Assembly (NCBI GenBank): GCA_041690235.1
Contig: JAWLHS010000089.1
Location: forward strand, 1-9,074
DNA: 9,074 nt
From: SLSG01 sp041690235
GTDB taxonomy: Bacteria > Bacteroidota > Bacteroidia > Bacteroidales > UBA7960
Direction: 5' to 3'
Below the pieces are notes generated by a model, which was not told the origin of the DNA, searched no databases, and worked only from the letters and a program-made list of their open reading frames with translations. How positions within the stretch are numbered: position 1 is the stretch's first letter; every line of letters begins with the position of its first letter. Below, one piece after another: positions 1 through 6,413 of this stretch. Both the position numbers and the translations under genes were made by a program.

Positions 1-882
1 ACAATTGTTTTTGATAAGACCGGTACCCTGACAACGGGCCGGTTTAAAGTCAAAAACCTCCAGTCGTTCGGATTTCCCGAATCGAAAGTCGGTCCCGTTT
101 TGTTCAGTATGGAACAACACTCTTCCCACCCCATTGCCCATTCCATTGTGAAACACTTCAAGGGCGGGGGGGAGATTTCGCTTGAGAAGGTGGAGGAGCG
201 CAAGGGACTTGGCCTGGAGGCCGCTGATAAAGAGGGCAACCGCTTTGTGGTTGGATCGTATCACGTGGCGGCCCATCTGACAGATGACAGCAGCCATAAT
301 ATGTACCTTCTGATGAATGATCGCCTGATTGCCTGGCTGGATCTGGAAGACGAGATCAAACCCGAAGCCAAAGCGGCCATTGAATTTTTTAAGCGAAGGG
401 GCATCAAAACCGTCCTCCTGAGCGGCGACCGGGAATACCGGTGCAGGGAAGTGGCTTCCATTCTTGGGATTGAGACGGTTTATGCCGAAAAACTTCCCCA
501 TCAGAAACTGGAGGTCATTGATGCGCTTTCGGCTACTTCCAGGGTCGGTATGGTGGGGGATGGGATCAATGATGCACCCGCTCTTGCCAGGGCCTTTATA
601 GGAATCAGCATGAGTGACGCCACCCAGGTTGCGGTGAAATCCGCAGAGGTGGTGCTGCTGAAGGGGAATCTGGAATTGCTCACCAGGGCCTTTGCCACCA
701 CCCGTACGACATTGCGCACCGTGAAGGAAAACCTGTTCTGGGCCTTTTTCTATAATGTGGCAGCCATCCCCCTGGCCATGGCCGGATTTCTGACCCCCAT
801 TGTTGCAGCCGGAGCCATGGCGGCTTCCGATGTGGTCGTGGTGCTGAACTCCCTGAGGTTAAAACGCAGAAAACTAAGGTAG
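1..882 (+). CDS. P1B-type (copper-type) heavy-metal transport ATPase, 3' part only
   Basis: This is the C-terminal 293 residues of a metal-exporting P-type ATPase of the inner membrane; the metal-binding N-terminus, first six helices and actuator domain lie left of the window. Visible in order (numbered from the window edge) are the phosphorylation motif DKTGT with Asp5, the P1B-specific HP dipeptide at 43-44, a GxG of the nucleotide domain at 69-71, SGD at 141-143, and the hinge GDGIND at 186-191. Two final helices follow, and the protein ends in a basic tail. Helix 7 fits the Cu+ ATPase pattern N-x6-YN-x4-P exactly (Asn244, Tyr251, Asn252). Helix 8 has Met273 and Ser276, but Asp277 where the second Ser of M-x2-SS is expected. 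A CopA- or CcoI-type copper exporter is the likeliest identity. The missing CPC helix prevents a firm metal assignment. Its stop overlaps the end of the opposing glycosyltransferase gene. Confidence 0.95.
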   Translation, partial: TIVFDKTGTLTTGRFKVKNLQSFGFPESKVGPVLFSMEQHSSHPIAHSIVKHFKGGGEISLEKVEERKGLGLEAADKEGNRFVVGSYHVAAHLTDDSSHNMYLLMNDRLIAWLDLEDEIKPEAKAAIEFFKRRGIKTVLLSGDREYRCREVASILGIETVYAEKLPHQKLEVIDALSATSRVGMVGDGINDAPALARAFIGISMSDATQVAVKSAEVVLLKGNLELLTRAFATTRTTLRTVKENLFWAFFYNVAAIPLAMAGFLTPIVAAGAMAASDVVVVLNSLRLKRRKLR

Positions 883-1995
883 ACTCTTTTCTATGCTGGC
901 CCAAAGGGAAGCGGCGGTGGCATCCCAGGAGTATTTCTCCCTTTGCCTTTTGCCTTTTTCCACCAGGCTCTTTCTGAGTCCGGCATCTGACGCCATTTTC
1001 GTCATGGCGTCGGCGATGGAGTCGACATCGTAAGGATCCGCATACAGGGCGGCATGCCCGGCAACCTCCGGCATGGCCGTTGTGTTTGAGGTGATCACCG
1101 GAACATCACAATACATGGCCTCAATGATGGGGATGCCAAACCCTTCGAAGGTGGATGGAAGGAGCAGGGACATGGCACCTCCTACCAGGGGGGCCAGCTC
1201 CTCTCTCTGCAAACGACCCACAAAAGAAATCCTGTCCCTGCAGCTCAGGGATTCGTAATCGATCTGGAAAAAAGAGTTGCGAAACATATGCGTACCGGCT
1301 ATGACCAACTGAACATTGCTTTCTCCTCTTGAACAGAAAACCTCAAAGGCCTGGAGCAATCTGCCGAGGTTTTTTCTTGGGTTGATTGCACCAACAAACA
1401 CAAAATAGGGTTTCCCTGATGCATAGCGGTCTCTGGCCATTTTCTTCCCGGACTCCGACAGGGGCCGGAATTCCTTCCCGGCACCGTTGTATACCACATC
1501 AATTCGTTCAGGATCCAGTCCGTAGGAGCTGACAAGGTCCTGTTTGGAGTATTCGGAAACGGTCACCAGGCGGTTGGCATTCCGGGCGTATACGGGAAAG
1601 AAGGTTTGATAGTACTTTCTGGCCAGCGGGGGCAGGTTCCCGGGAAAATGCAGGTAATTCAGGTCATGGATTGCGACCAGCGACCTGAAAGGAGGTGGCA
1701 CATTGTATCCGTCCGGAGAAACGTAAAGGTCTATGTGGTGCTTTTTCAGCAGACGGGGGATGATGTGATGGAAACGCAGGTACCATAGCAGGGGATGCCT
1801 GCTTGGTAAAAAGGTACGTAAGGGATGCACATTGTCCGAGAACACAAAGGATGCATCCCACGGCCTGTCAAAAATAAAAAAAAACTGATGCTCAGGATGA
1901 TCCCTTGTAATCCTGCTCAGGGTCTCATACTCAAACCAGCCAATGCCTTCCAGCCGGTCTTTGATCAATAGTTTTGTATTAACGGCAATATTCAT
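874..1995 (-). CDS. Family GT4 glycosyltransferase
   Basis: A 373-residue retaining glycosyltransferase of the GT-B fold, expected to move a sugar from a nucleotide-sugar donor onto a glycan or lipid acceptor at the cytoplasmic face of the membrane. The N-terminal acceptor half contains a glycine motif near 17-19 (GIG), and HDL at 110-112. The donor half begins near residue 195 with the FVGAINPRKN segment at 200-209 and ends with the family's EX7E signature, Glu284 and Glu292, in EGFGIPIIE. It has no signal peptide or membrane helix. It resembles mannosyl- or rhamnosyl-type GT4 enzymes of O-antigen and capsule synthesis, but neither donor nor acceptor can be read from sequence. No polysaccharide genes surround it; the gene sits 45 nt downstream of rho on the same strand and has no obvious Shine-Dalgarno, so transcription from the rho promoter is likely. 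Its last 9 nt overlap the opposing ATPase gene. Confidence 0.93.
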   Translation of the reverse strand: MNIAVNTKLLIKDRLEGIGWFEYETLSRITRDHPEHQFFFIFDRPWDASFVFSDNVHPLRTFLPSRHPLLWYLRFHHIIPRLLKKHHIDLYVSPDGYNVPPPFRSLVAIHDLNYLHFPGNLPPLARKYYQTFFPVYARNANRLVTVSEYSKQDLVSSYGLDPERIDVVYNGAGKEFRPLSESGKKMARDRYASGKPYFVFVGAINPRKNLGRLLQAFEVFCSRGESNVQLVIAGTHMFRNSFFQIDYESLSCRDRISFVGRLQREELAPLVGGAMSLLLPSTFEGFGIPIIEAMYCDVPVITSNTTAMPEVAGHAALYADPYDVDSIADAMTKMASDAGLRKSLVEKGKRQREKYSWDATAASLWASIEKSLP

Positions 1996-2012
1996 GTCGG
2001 GATATTGCGGAC

Positions 2013-2026
2013 ATGATCCGGATCAT
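2013..2026. repeat. 14-bp perfect palindrome in the rho/glycosyltransferase gap
   Basis: The sequence atgatccggatcat equals its own reverse complement and sits in the middle of the 45-nt gap between the rho stop and the glycosyltransferase start. As RNA it could form only a 5-bp stem with a CCGG loop and has no following U-run, so it is not a convincing terminator. A protein-binding site or chance are the alternatives. Confidence 0.45.
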
Positions 2027-2040
2027 TGAATGGGACGGCA

Positions 2041-4068
2041 TCAGGCATTCATTGACATGAGGAATTCTTCGTTTGAGTTGGTGTGCCTCATCCGCTCAAG
2101 GAGGAACTCCATGGCTTCCATTGGGGTCATGTCGGCAATGAATTTTCGGAGAACCCAGATCCTGCTCAACATGTCTTTATCGAGCAGAAGGTCTTCACGC
2201 CGTGTTCCTGACGCAATGATGTCGATGGAGGGGAAAACCCGTTTGTTTGAAAGACGGCGGTCCAGCTGAAGTTCCATGTTACCGGTCCCCTTAAACTCTT
2301 CAAAGATGACTTCATCCATTTTCGATCCGGTGTCGATCAGGGCGGTGGCAATGATGGACAGGGATCCGCCGTTCTCGATGTTCCGGGCTGCCCCGAAGAA
2401 TCGCTTGGGTTTGTGCAGTGCATTGGCGTCCACACCACCCGAAAGCACTTTGCCCGATGCCGGTGCAACGGTGTTAAACGCCCTGGCCAGGCGGGTGATG
2501 CTGTCGAGTAAAATCACCACATCATGCCCGCATTCAACCATGCGTTTGGCTTTTTCAAGGACAATGCTGGCCACCTTTACATGCCTTTCAGCGGGTTCAT
2601 CAAAGGTTGAAGAAATGACCTCTGCATTGACATTCCGGGCCATTTCGGTCACTTCCTCCGGGCGTTCATCCACCAGCAGCACAATCAAAAAGACCTCTGG
2701 ATGGTTGATGGCAATGGCATTGGCGATTTCCTGCAATAGTATGGTCTTCCCTGTTTTCGGCTGCGCAACGATCAGTCCGCGCTGTCCTTTTCCGATCGGG
2801 GAAAACAAATCGATGATCCTTGGAGAGATGGATGCGCTGGAGTGACCAGTGATGTTGAATTTCTGGTCTGGAAACAAGGGGGTTAAAAAGTCAAAAGGCA
2901 CCCTGTCGCGGACCTCTGCAGGATCGCGGCCGTTGATTTTTTCCACTTTGATCAGGGGAAAGTACTTTTCATTTTCCTTTGGTGGACGGATCCCGCCATT
3001 TACCGTATCACCGGTCTTTAAACCAAATAATTTGATCTGGCTTTGGGAAACGTAAATATCATCGGGGGAGTTCAGGTAGTTGTAATCGGATGAACGTAAA
3101 AAACCGTAGCCATCGGGCATGATTTCCAGCACGCCTTCTGCGGTGATGATTCCGTCAAATTCGTAGACCGGTTCGCCCGACCGTTTATCGTAGCCCTTAT
3201 GTTTTGGCTGGGCTTCCTTTTCTTTGGATGCCTGGGTTTTCCCATCTTCCGGCTTATGTCTTCCTTCCGGTTTTTGCGTCAGCTGGTTGCCGTCATTGTT
3301 TGCCTGCTCCTGGTTCTTTTCGCCTTGTCCGGCGGCAGTCTTTGAATGATGGGGTCTTTGGTCACGGTCTTGCTGGCGTTGCTGGGATGATTGCTGCTGT
3401 TTTTGCTGCTGCTGCGGTTGCTGTTGCTGCTGCTGTTGGGGTTGCTGTTGCTGCTGCTGCGGTTGTTGCTGTTGCGGTTGTTGCTGCTGTGGTTGTTGCT
3501 GCTGTTGTTGCGGCTGCTGTTGTTGCGGTTGCTGTGGTTGTAGCTGCGGCTGCTGCTGCGGATGCTGCTGCTGTTGGGGTTGCTGCCCTTCTCTGGATGC
3601 CTGTTGGGTTTTCCCTTCGCGGCCGGTGGATGAACCTGCGGGAATCCGTTTCCGTGATCGGGAATTTCTGCTGTCGGTCTTCTGGTCCCTTCTTTGCCCT
3701 TCACCCTTATCAGCCGGAGCATCGAACAAGGGTTTCTGGGCGGGCCGTCCGCCCTCATTTTCCTTGTCACCCGAACGGGGAACCCGGACAGGAGGCCGGC
3801 CGGGTTTGGGCCCATCTTTTTGCGCATCCTTGTCATCCGACTTCGGGGCGGGCTTTCTGCCTGGCTTTCTGCCAGGCCTTTTGGCTGGCTGAACTTCAGC
3901 CTTTTGTTCTGGTTTCGGGGCCACGGAAGGATTCAGGGCCTGGGCATCCAGAATCTGATAAATCAAATCCTGCTTTTTGTAAGATTCTACTTTTTTTATC
4001 TTAAGTTCTTTGGCGATTTCTCGCAATTCAGTAAGCAGCTTGCCGTTCAATTCAACAATGTCGTACAT
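2041..4068 (-). CDS. rho: Transcription termination factor Rho with large disordered Q/P-rich insert
   Basis: This is the ring-shaped hexameric RNA helicase that ends transcription at unstructured, C-rich sites. At 675 aa it is about 250 residues longer than E. coli Rho. Residues 1-45 form the helical Rho N-terminal domain. Residues 46-295 are low complexity: a Pro/basic stretch (RPGRKPGRKPAPK, 64-76), charged segments, a Gln/Pro tract at 161-233, then a hydrophilic linker. The cold-shock-like RNA-binding domain spans roughly 300-375 (GYGFLRSSD; PDDIYV). The ATPase core is intact: Walker A AQPKTGKT at 435-442, VDERPEE near 466-472, Walker B Asp522 in VVILLD, Q-loop around 543-556, R-loop GTGNMEL at 594-600 and arginine finger Arg610 in NKRVFP. 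All catalytic positions are kept, so it should be active. Long inserts are usual for Bacteroidota Rho, and the Bacteroides thetaiotaomicron insert drives phase separation. An in-frame stop just upstream supports ATG at 4068. Confidence 0.98.
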   Translation of the reverse strand: MYDIVELNGKLLTELREIAKELKIKKVESYKKQDLIYQILDAQALNPSVAPKPEQKAEVQPAKRPGRKPGRKPAPKSDDKDAQKDGPKPGRPPVRVPRSGDKENEGGRPAQKPLFDAPADKGEGQRRDQKTDSRNSRSRKRIPAGSSTGREGKTQQASREGQQPQQQQHPQQQPQLQPQQPQQQQPQQQQQQPQQQQPQQQQPQQQQQQPQQQQQQQPQQQQKQQQSSQQRQQDRDQRPHHSKTAAGQGEKNQEQANNDGNQLTQKPEGRHKPEDGKTQASKEKEAQPKHKGYDKRSGEPVYEFDGIITAEGVLEIMPDGYGFLRSSDYNYLNSPDDIYVSQSQIKLFGLKTGDTVNGGIRPPKENEKYFPLIKVEKINGRDPAEVRDRVPFDFLTPLFPDQKFNITGHSSASISPRIIDLFSPIGKGQRGLIVAQPKTGKTILLQEIANAIAINHPEVFLIVLLVDERPEEVTEMARNVNAEVISSTFDEPAERHVKVASIVLEKAKRMVECGHDVVILLDSITRLARAFNTVAPASGKVLSGGVDANALHKPKRFFGAARNIENGGSLSIIATALIDTGSKMDEVIFEEFKGTGNMELQLDRRLSNKRVFPSIDIIASGTRREDLLLDKDMLSRIWVLRKFIADMTPMEAMEFLLERMRHTNSNEEFLMSMNA
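3370..3588 (-). repeat. Polyglutamine/proline-coding trinucleotide repeat tract inside rho
   Basis: This stretch encodes Rho residues 161-233, of which by my count 55 are Gln and 11 are Pro, in runs of two to seven Gln broken by single Pro. On the + strand it appears as mixed CTG/TTG triplets with GGG/CGG interruptions. Both Gln codons are used, so it is an impure microsatellite rather than a single pure triplet run. Length changes by whole triplets would keep the rho frame open. The + strand open frames opposite it, rich in Ala and Val, are a by-product of this repeat. Confidence 0.93.
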
Positions 4069-4278
4069 ATGTTTCTTAATTATATTTTAATTGATCTGAT
4101 TTTTTTGAACACCTTACTTTTCTGTAATACGCCGGTAACAAAACCAAAAATTGACAGGGGGAAATAACAACACCGGTTATAAGCTGCGAATGCAGGCTTA
4201 TCCGAATAGCTTAACGCTTAAAACAATGGGTTTGGTGTATATATCAACGAAAACGATCGAAAACGAAAGAAGGAATAC
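4069..4278 (-). promoter_or_regulatory. Predicted rho 5' leader, about 210 nt, pyrimidine-rich at its start
   Basis: If rho is transcribed from the predicted promoter at 4285-4312, its mRNA starts near 4278 and has a leader of about 210 nt, filling most of the 304-nt gap between rho and the DUF4293 gene. The transcript-sense 35 nt at 4280-4246 hold 28 pyrimidines and include a 9-nt direct repeat (cgttttcg-type, + strand copies at 4248-4256 and 4258-4266, 10 nt apart). Further down is a hairpin (4174-4204). The last 80 nt are A/T-rich and have no Shine-Dalgarno before the ATG. E. coli rho is known to be autoregulated by attenuation in its leader; the same here is an inference. Confidence 0.5.
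4174..4204 (-). promoter_or_regulatory. Hairpin in the rho leader
   Basis: In the rho transcript sense, CGG-ATAAGC-(c)-TGC pairs with GCA-GCTTAT-(aa)-CCG around an ATTC loop, giving 12 base pairs with a one-nt bulge on one arm and a two-nt bulge on the other. It lies about 105-135 nt before the rho start codon. There is no adjacent U-run, so it is not an intrinsic terminator. A regulatory or stabilising leader structure is more likely. It is also upstream of the DUF4293 promoter, where it would be plain DNA dyad symmetry. Confidence 0.5.
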
Positions 4279-4284
4279 GAAGTG

Positions 4285-4312
4285 CAAATATACAGATTAT
4301 TCGAGAACCAAG
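4285..4312 (-). promoter_or_regulatory. Predicted rho promoter (Bacteroidota type)
   Basis: On the - strand TATATTTG (4292-4285) matches the Bacteroidota -7 consensus TAnnTTTG. A TTGG (4312-4309) lies 16 nt upstream as a candidate -33 element, whose consensus is TTTG. I found no other TAnnTTTG match between here and the rho start. The predicted start of transcription is near 4278. Confidence 0.55.
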
Positions 4313-4335
4313 GAAAAAAAAGCGGCATTTGTTTG

Positions 4336-4343
4336 TATATTTG
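4336..4343 (+). promoter_or_regulatory. Predicted promoter -7 element for the DUF4293 gene
   Basis: TATATTTG matches TAnnTTTG exactly and ends 29 nt before the ATG at 4373, giving a predicted leader of about 20-25 nt. No good -33 TTTG is found at the usual spacing, where the sequence is an A-run. The core tgTATATTTGc is identical over 11 nt to the opposing rho -7 region, so the two promoters face away from each other across about 43 nt. Confidence 0.55.
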
Positions 4344-4372
4344 CGTTTCGCATCATTTTAAAGCCAATCATT

Positions 4373-4843
4373 ATGCTGCAAAGAGTTCAATCCGTTTACC
4401 TTTTTCTTGTGGTGGTATTTTCCGTGCTTTTCTTTTTTTTCCCACTGGGGGTGTTTTCATCAGAAGAAATGGAGGGGGCCATCCGGCTGATCGGCAGGAA
4501 TTTGTCCGCTGAAAACTTTCAGATTGAATATTCGGGTTTTTACCGTTGGGTGCTGATAGGGATCACCCTGGTCGCCATCTCTCTGAGCCTGTTTATCATT
4601 TTTCAGTTTCGAAGCCGTCTATATCAGGTAAGGCTTTGCAGGATCAATATACTTTTTTACCTGGTACAGCTCGTGGTGGCGTTTTTCTACCTGGATCAGC
4701 TGAAAAGCGCACTTGCTCTTTCTTCATTCTCTTATGGTCCGGCCATTTATTTTCCCCTGGTCTCATTATTCCTGCTGCTTCTGGCCATACGGTCCATCAA
4801 AAAAGATGAAGCACTGGTCAGGGCCGCTGACAGGATCCGGTAA
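4373..4843 (+). CDS. DUF4293 family four-helix membrane protein
   Basis: A 156-residue integral inner-membrane protein of the DUF4293 family, which is found in Bacteroidota and has no known function. The start MLQRVQSVYL is the family-type N-terminus. Four hydrophobic helices lie at about 8-28 (with a phenylalanine run), 58-78, 90-108 and 121-140. The loop between helices 1 and 2 is polar, and the tail carries the KKDEALVRAADRIR segment (143-156) that I associate with the family. The frame stays open upstream to 4151, but those codons run through the intergenic and promoter region and do not look like protein. ATG 4373 also fits the promoter position. It is divergent from rho and ends only 13 nt before the stop of the opposing racemase gene. 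Confidence 0.88.
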   Translation: MLQRVQSVYLFLVVVFSVLFFFFPLGVFSSEEMEGAIRLIGRNLSAENFQIEYSGFYRWVLIGITLVAISLSLFIIFQFRSRLYQVRLCRINILFYLVQLVVAFFYLDQLKSALALSSFSYGPAIYFPLVSLFLLLLAIRSIKKDEALVRAADRIR

Positions 4844-4856
4844 AGGGAAGCAGTGC

Positions 4857-5930
4857 TCAGTCTTCCAGTCGTTTAACGACATAGTCAGAGTTAAACAGAC
4901 CCAGCGCCCCCATATATTTGAGTTTAAACTTCATGAAGTCGCCGACCTTGTATTTCCTGGGATTCTTCCCCAGGTCGATGACCAGCATGTCGGAACTGGC
5001 CCCTGCAATTTGAATGCTTTTGTCGTAAGGAATCAGAAAATCGGGACTGATATCAAGCAGCCCGATATCTAGCAAGGCCCTGCATGATGTTTTTCCATAG
5101 TCGCCGGGATTGACCTCAAAGGTTTCGCCTGAAGGGTTCTCGGCCAGGGTTCCGTCGGGAACGATGGGTTTTTCGATCAGTTCGATGATTTCCGCTTTCA
5201 GGGAGATCACATCATCTTTCATGCCCTTAATGGTTTTCCCGGTAAAAAGGTTGGCCCCAAAATACAGGGTCTCGCCCACGCGAAAATGGTTCACCCCTGG
5301 TGGCACCTGGTCTTTATAAAGCATGGGGATGGTAACGGATGTGCCCCCGCTCAAAAACCGGATGTTCCGGTTGAATTTCATCTCAACAATCTGCTTGTAA
5401 AGACTCAGCTGAATCAACTTGTCCCTTGATGGCATCACCCCGTAAAGGCAATTCAGATTGGTACCGAACCCGATGATCTCAAGACCGGGAAGCTCAAACA
5501 CTTTCTCATAAAAATCAACCAGATTGTCGCCCATTACCCCTTCGCGCAACTCACCCATTTCAATCATTATGATCACTTCATGAATCTTCCCCTGCCTCAC
5601 AGCCTCTTTGGATATCAGTTTGAGGGTTTCCAGGTCGCTGTTCAGACTTACGTCCGCATACTTCACCACACTGCGGATACTCCGCCGGGGGGGCGGTTTG
5701 ATGTATATGGTGCGGGTTTCCGGGTCAAGTCGTTTGATGGTCTTCAGGTTGGAGATGCGGGAATCCATCAGCTCCTTGATCCCCAGATCGATGACCTCCC
5801 TGATAAATAAGGCGTTGCCGCAAAGAAGCTTGGTGACAATGCCCCATTTGATGTTGTATTTCTTAAAAAGTGCATCCAGAAAGTCATAGTTGTGCTTTAA
5901 CTTCCTTTTGCTGATCAGAATTTCTGCCAT
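4857..5930 (-). CDS. Ornithine/alanine racemase-like PLP enzyme (fold type III)
   Basis: A 357-residue PLP-dependent enzyme of the alanine-racemase fold, of the ornithine racemase (Orr)/YhfX-like group rather than the cell-wall Alr group. It is expected to interconvert L- and D-forms of an amino acid in the cytoplasm. Lys34 in VTKLLCGN is the probable PLP Schiff-base lysine. Other landmarks are EMGELREG at 124-131, the phosphate-binding SGGTS at 194-198, RVGETLYFG at 217-225, matching the RxGxxLYG region of alanine racemases, and GASSDMLVIDL at 310-320 in the C-terminal beta domain. It is the last gene of a symporter-GNAT-racemase operon, 9 nt after the GNAT stop. The clostridial ornithine-degradation partners (aminomutase, thiolase, dehydrogenase) are not in this window, so ornithine as substrate is only a guess; another basic amino acid or alanine is possible. 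Confidence 0.88.
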   Translation of the reverse strand: MAEILISKRKLKHNYDFLDALFKKYNIKWGIVTKLLCGNALFIREVIDLGIKELMDSRISNLKTIKRLDPETRTIYIKPPPRRSIRSVVKYADVSLNSDLETLKLISKEAVRQGKIHEVIIMIEMGELREGVMGDNLVDFYEKVFELPGLEIIGFGTNLNCLYGVMPSRDKLIQLSLYKQIVEMKFNRNIRFLSGGTSVTIPMLYKDQVPPGVNHFRVGETLYFGANLFTGKTIKGMKDDVISLKAEIIELIEKPIVPDGTLAENPSGETFEVNPGDYGKTSCRALLDIGLLDISPDFLIPYDKSIQIAGASSDMLVIDLGKNPRKYKVGDFMKFKLKYMGALGLFNSDYVVKRLED

Positions 5931-5939
5931 GATGTTTTT

Positions 5940-6377
5940 TTATCGATTCAATCTCATTTCCAGATATTTACTCGTAAATCCGAGTTTTTCATAAAGAAAC
6001 CTGGCCGGGTTCTCTGGCTCGACATGCAGTTTGATGCTCCCTTCGGCCAGGTCAAAGGTTTTTTTCATCAGCGCCTTACCCAGGCCCTTGCCTCGGAATT
6101 TCTTGTCTACCGCAATATAAACCAGGATATTCTCCGGAATATATCCCTGCATGCCGGTTTTGTTTATAATCACAGCCCCGCTGATGGCATCCGCCTCTCT
6201 GGTGTAAACAATAAAGCCGCCGAATTTTTTCTTGTCATCAAGTGCAAAGTCAATGCACTTCATAATGGCCTGATGCTCATCGCCAAACTGATCCAGGTGC
6301 TCATACAGAAAATCAGCTATTTCTTTTCTTTCTTCAGCAGAAACTTCGTCCTTCGGTGTTCGTACAGTAAATTCCAT
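5940..6377 (-). CDS. GNAT family N-acetyltransferase
   Basis: A 145-residue single-domain acetyltransferase of the GNAT fold, which transfers an acetyl group from acetyl-CoA to an amine. The strand ILVYIAVDKKF leads into the acetyl-CoA pyrophosphate loop RGKGLG at 95-100 (motif A). Motif B is NPARFLYEKLGF at 123-134, with the Tyr that often serves as general acid. The N-terminal 55 residues form an acidic helical part that probably shapes the acceptor site. No signal or membrane segment is seen. It lies between the symporter (26-nt gap) and the racemase (9-nt gap), so it is very likely translated from the same mRNA and may act on the same small molecule, for example an amino acid or derivative. 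The acceptor cannot be deduced from sequence. Confidence 0.9.
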   Translation of the reverse strand: MEFTVRTPKDEVSAEERKEIADFLYEHLDQFGDEHQAIMKCIDFALDDKKKFGGFIVYTREADAISGAVIINKTGMQGYIPENILVYIAVDKKFRGKGLGKALMKKTFDLAEGSIKLHVEPENPARFLYEKLGFTSKYLEMRLNR

Positions 6378-6397
6378 AATGTTTTGTGTTTAATGGG

Positions 6398-6413
6398 CCG
6401 GAATTAATTCCGG
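6398..6413. repeat. 16-bp perfect palindrome over the symporter stop codon
   Basis: CCGGAATTAATTCCGG is its own reverse complement. In the operon mRNA it can fold as a 6-bp stem with a TTAA loop, and the symporter TAA stop lies inside the loop and stem. No U-run follows, and the next start codon is about 20 nt away. It could act as an RNA processing or stability element between the symporter and GNAT genes, or as a protein site. Chance is possible. Confidence 0.5.

Noticed and set aside
3204..4004. Long + strand open frame (266 aa) with Ala/Val-rich repeats opposite the N-terminal part of rho
   Set aside because: It is antisense to the Gln/Pro codon repeats; CTG/TTG triplets read in other frames avoid stops. 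It has no plausible domain, and rho on the other strand is certain.
3694..4167. + strand open frame of 157 aa opposite the rho N-terminus and leader
   Set aside because: It is antisense to conserved rho codons and its translation has no recognisable domain or promoter.
4151..4372. N-terminal extension of the DUF4293 open frame
   Set aside because: The extra 74 codons cover the intergenic region and the predicted promoter, and the family's usual start MxQRxQ is at 4373.
4844..4856. Bidirectional terminator between the DUF4293 and racemase genes
   Set aside because: The gap is 13 nt and contains no stem-loop.
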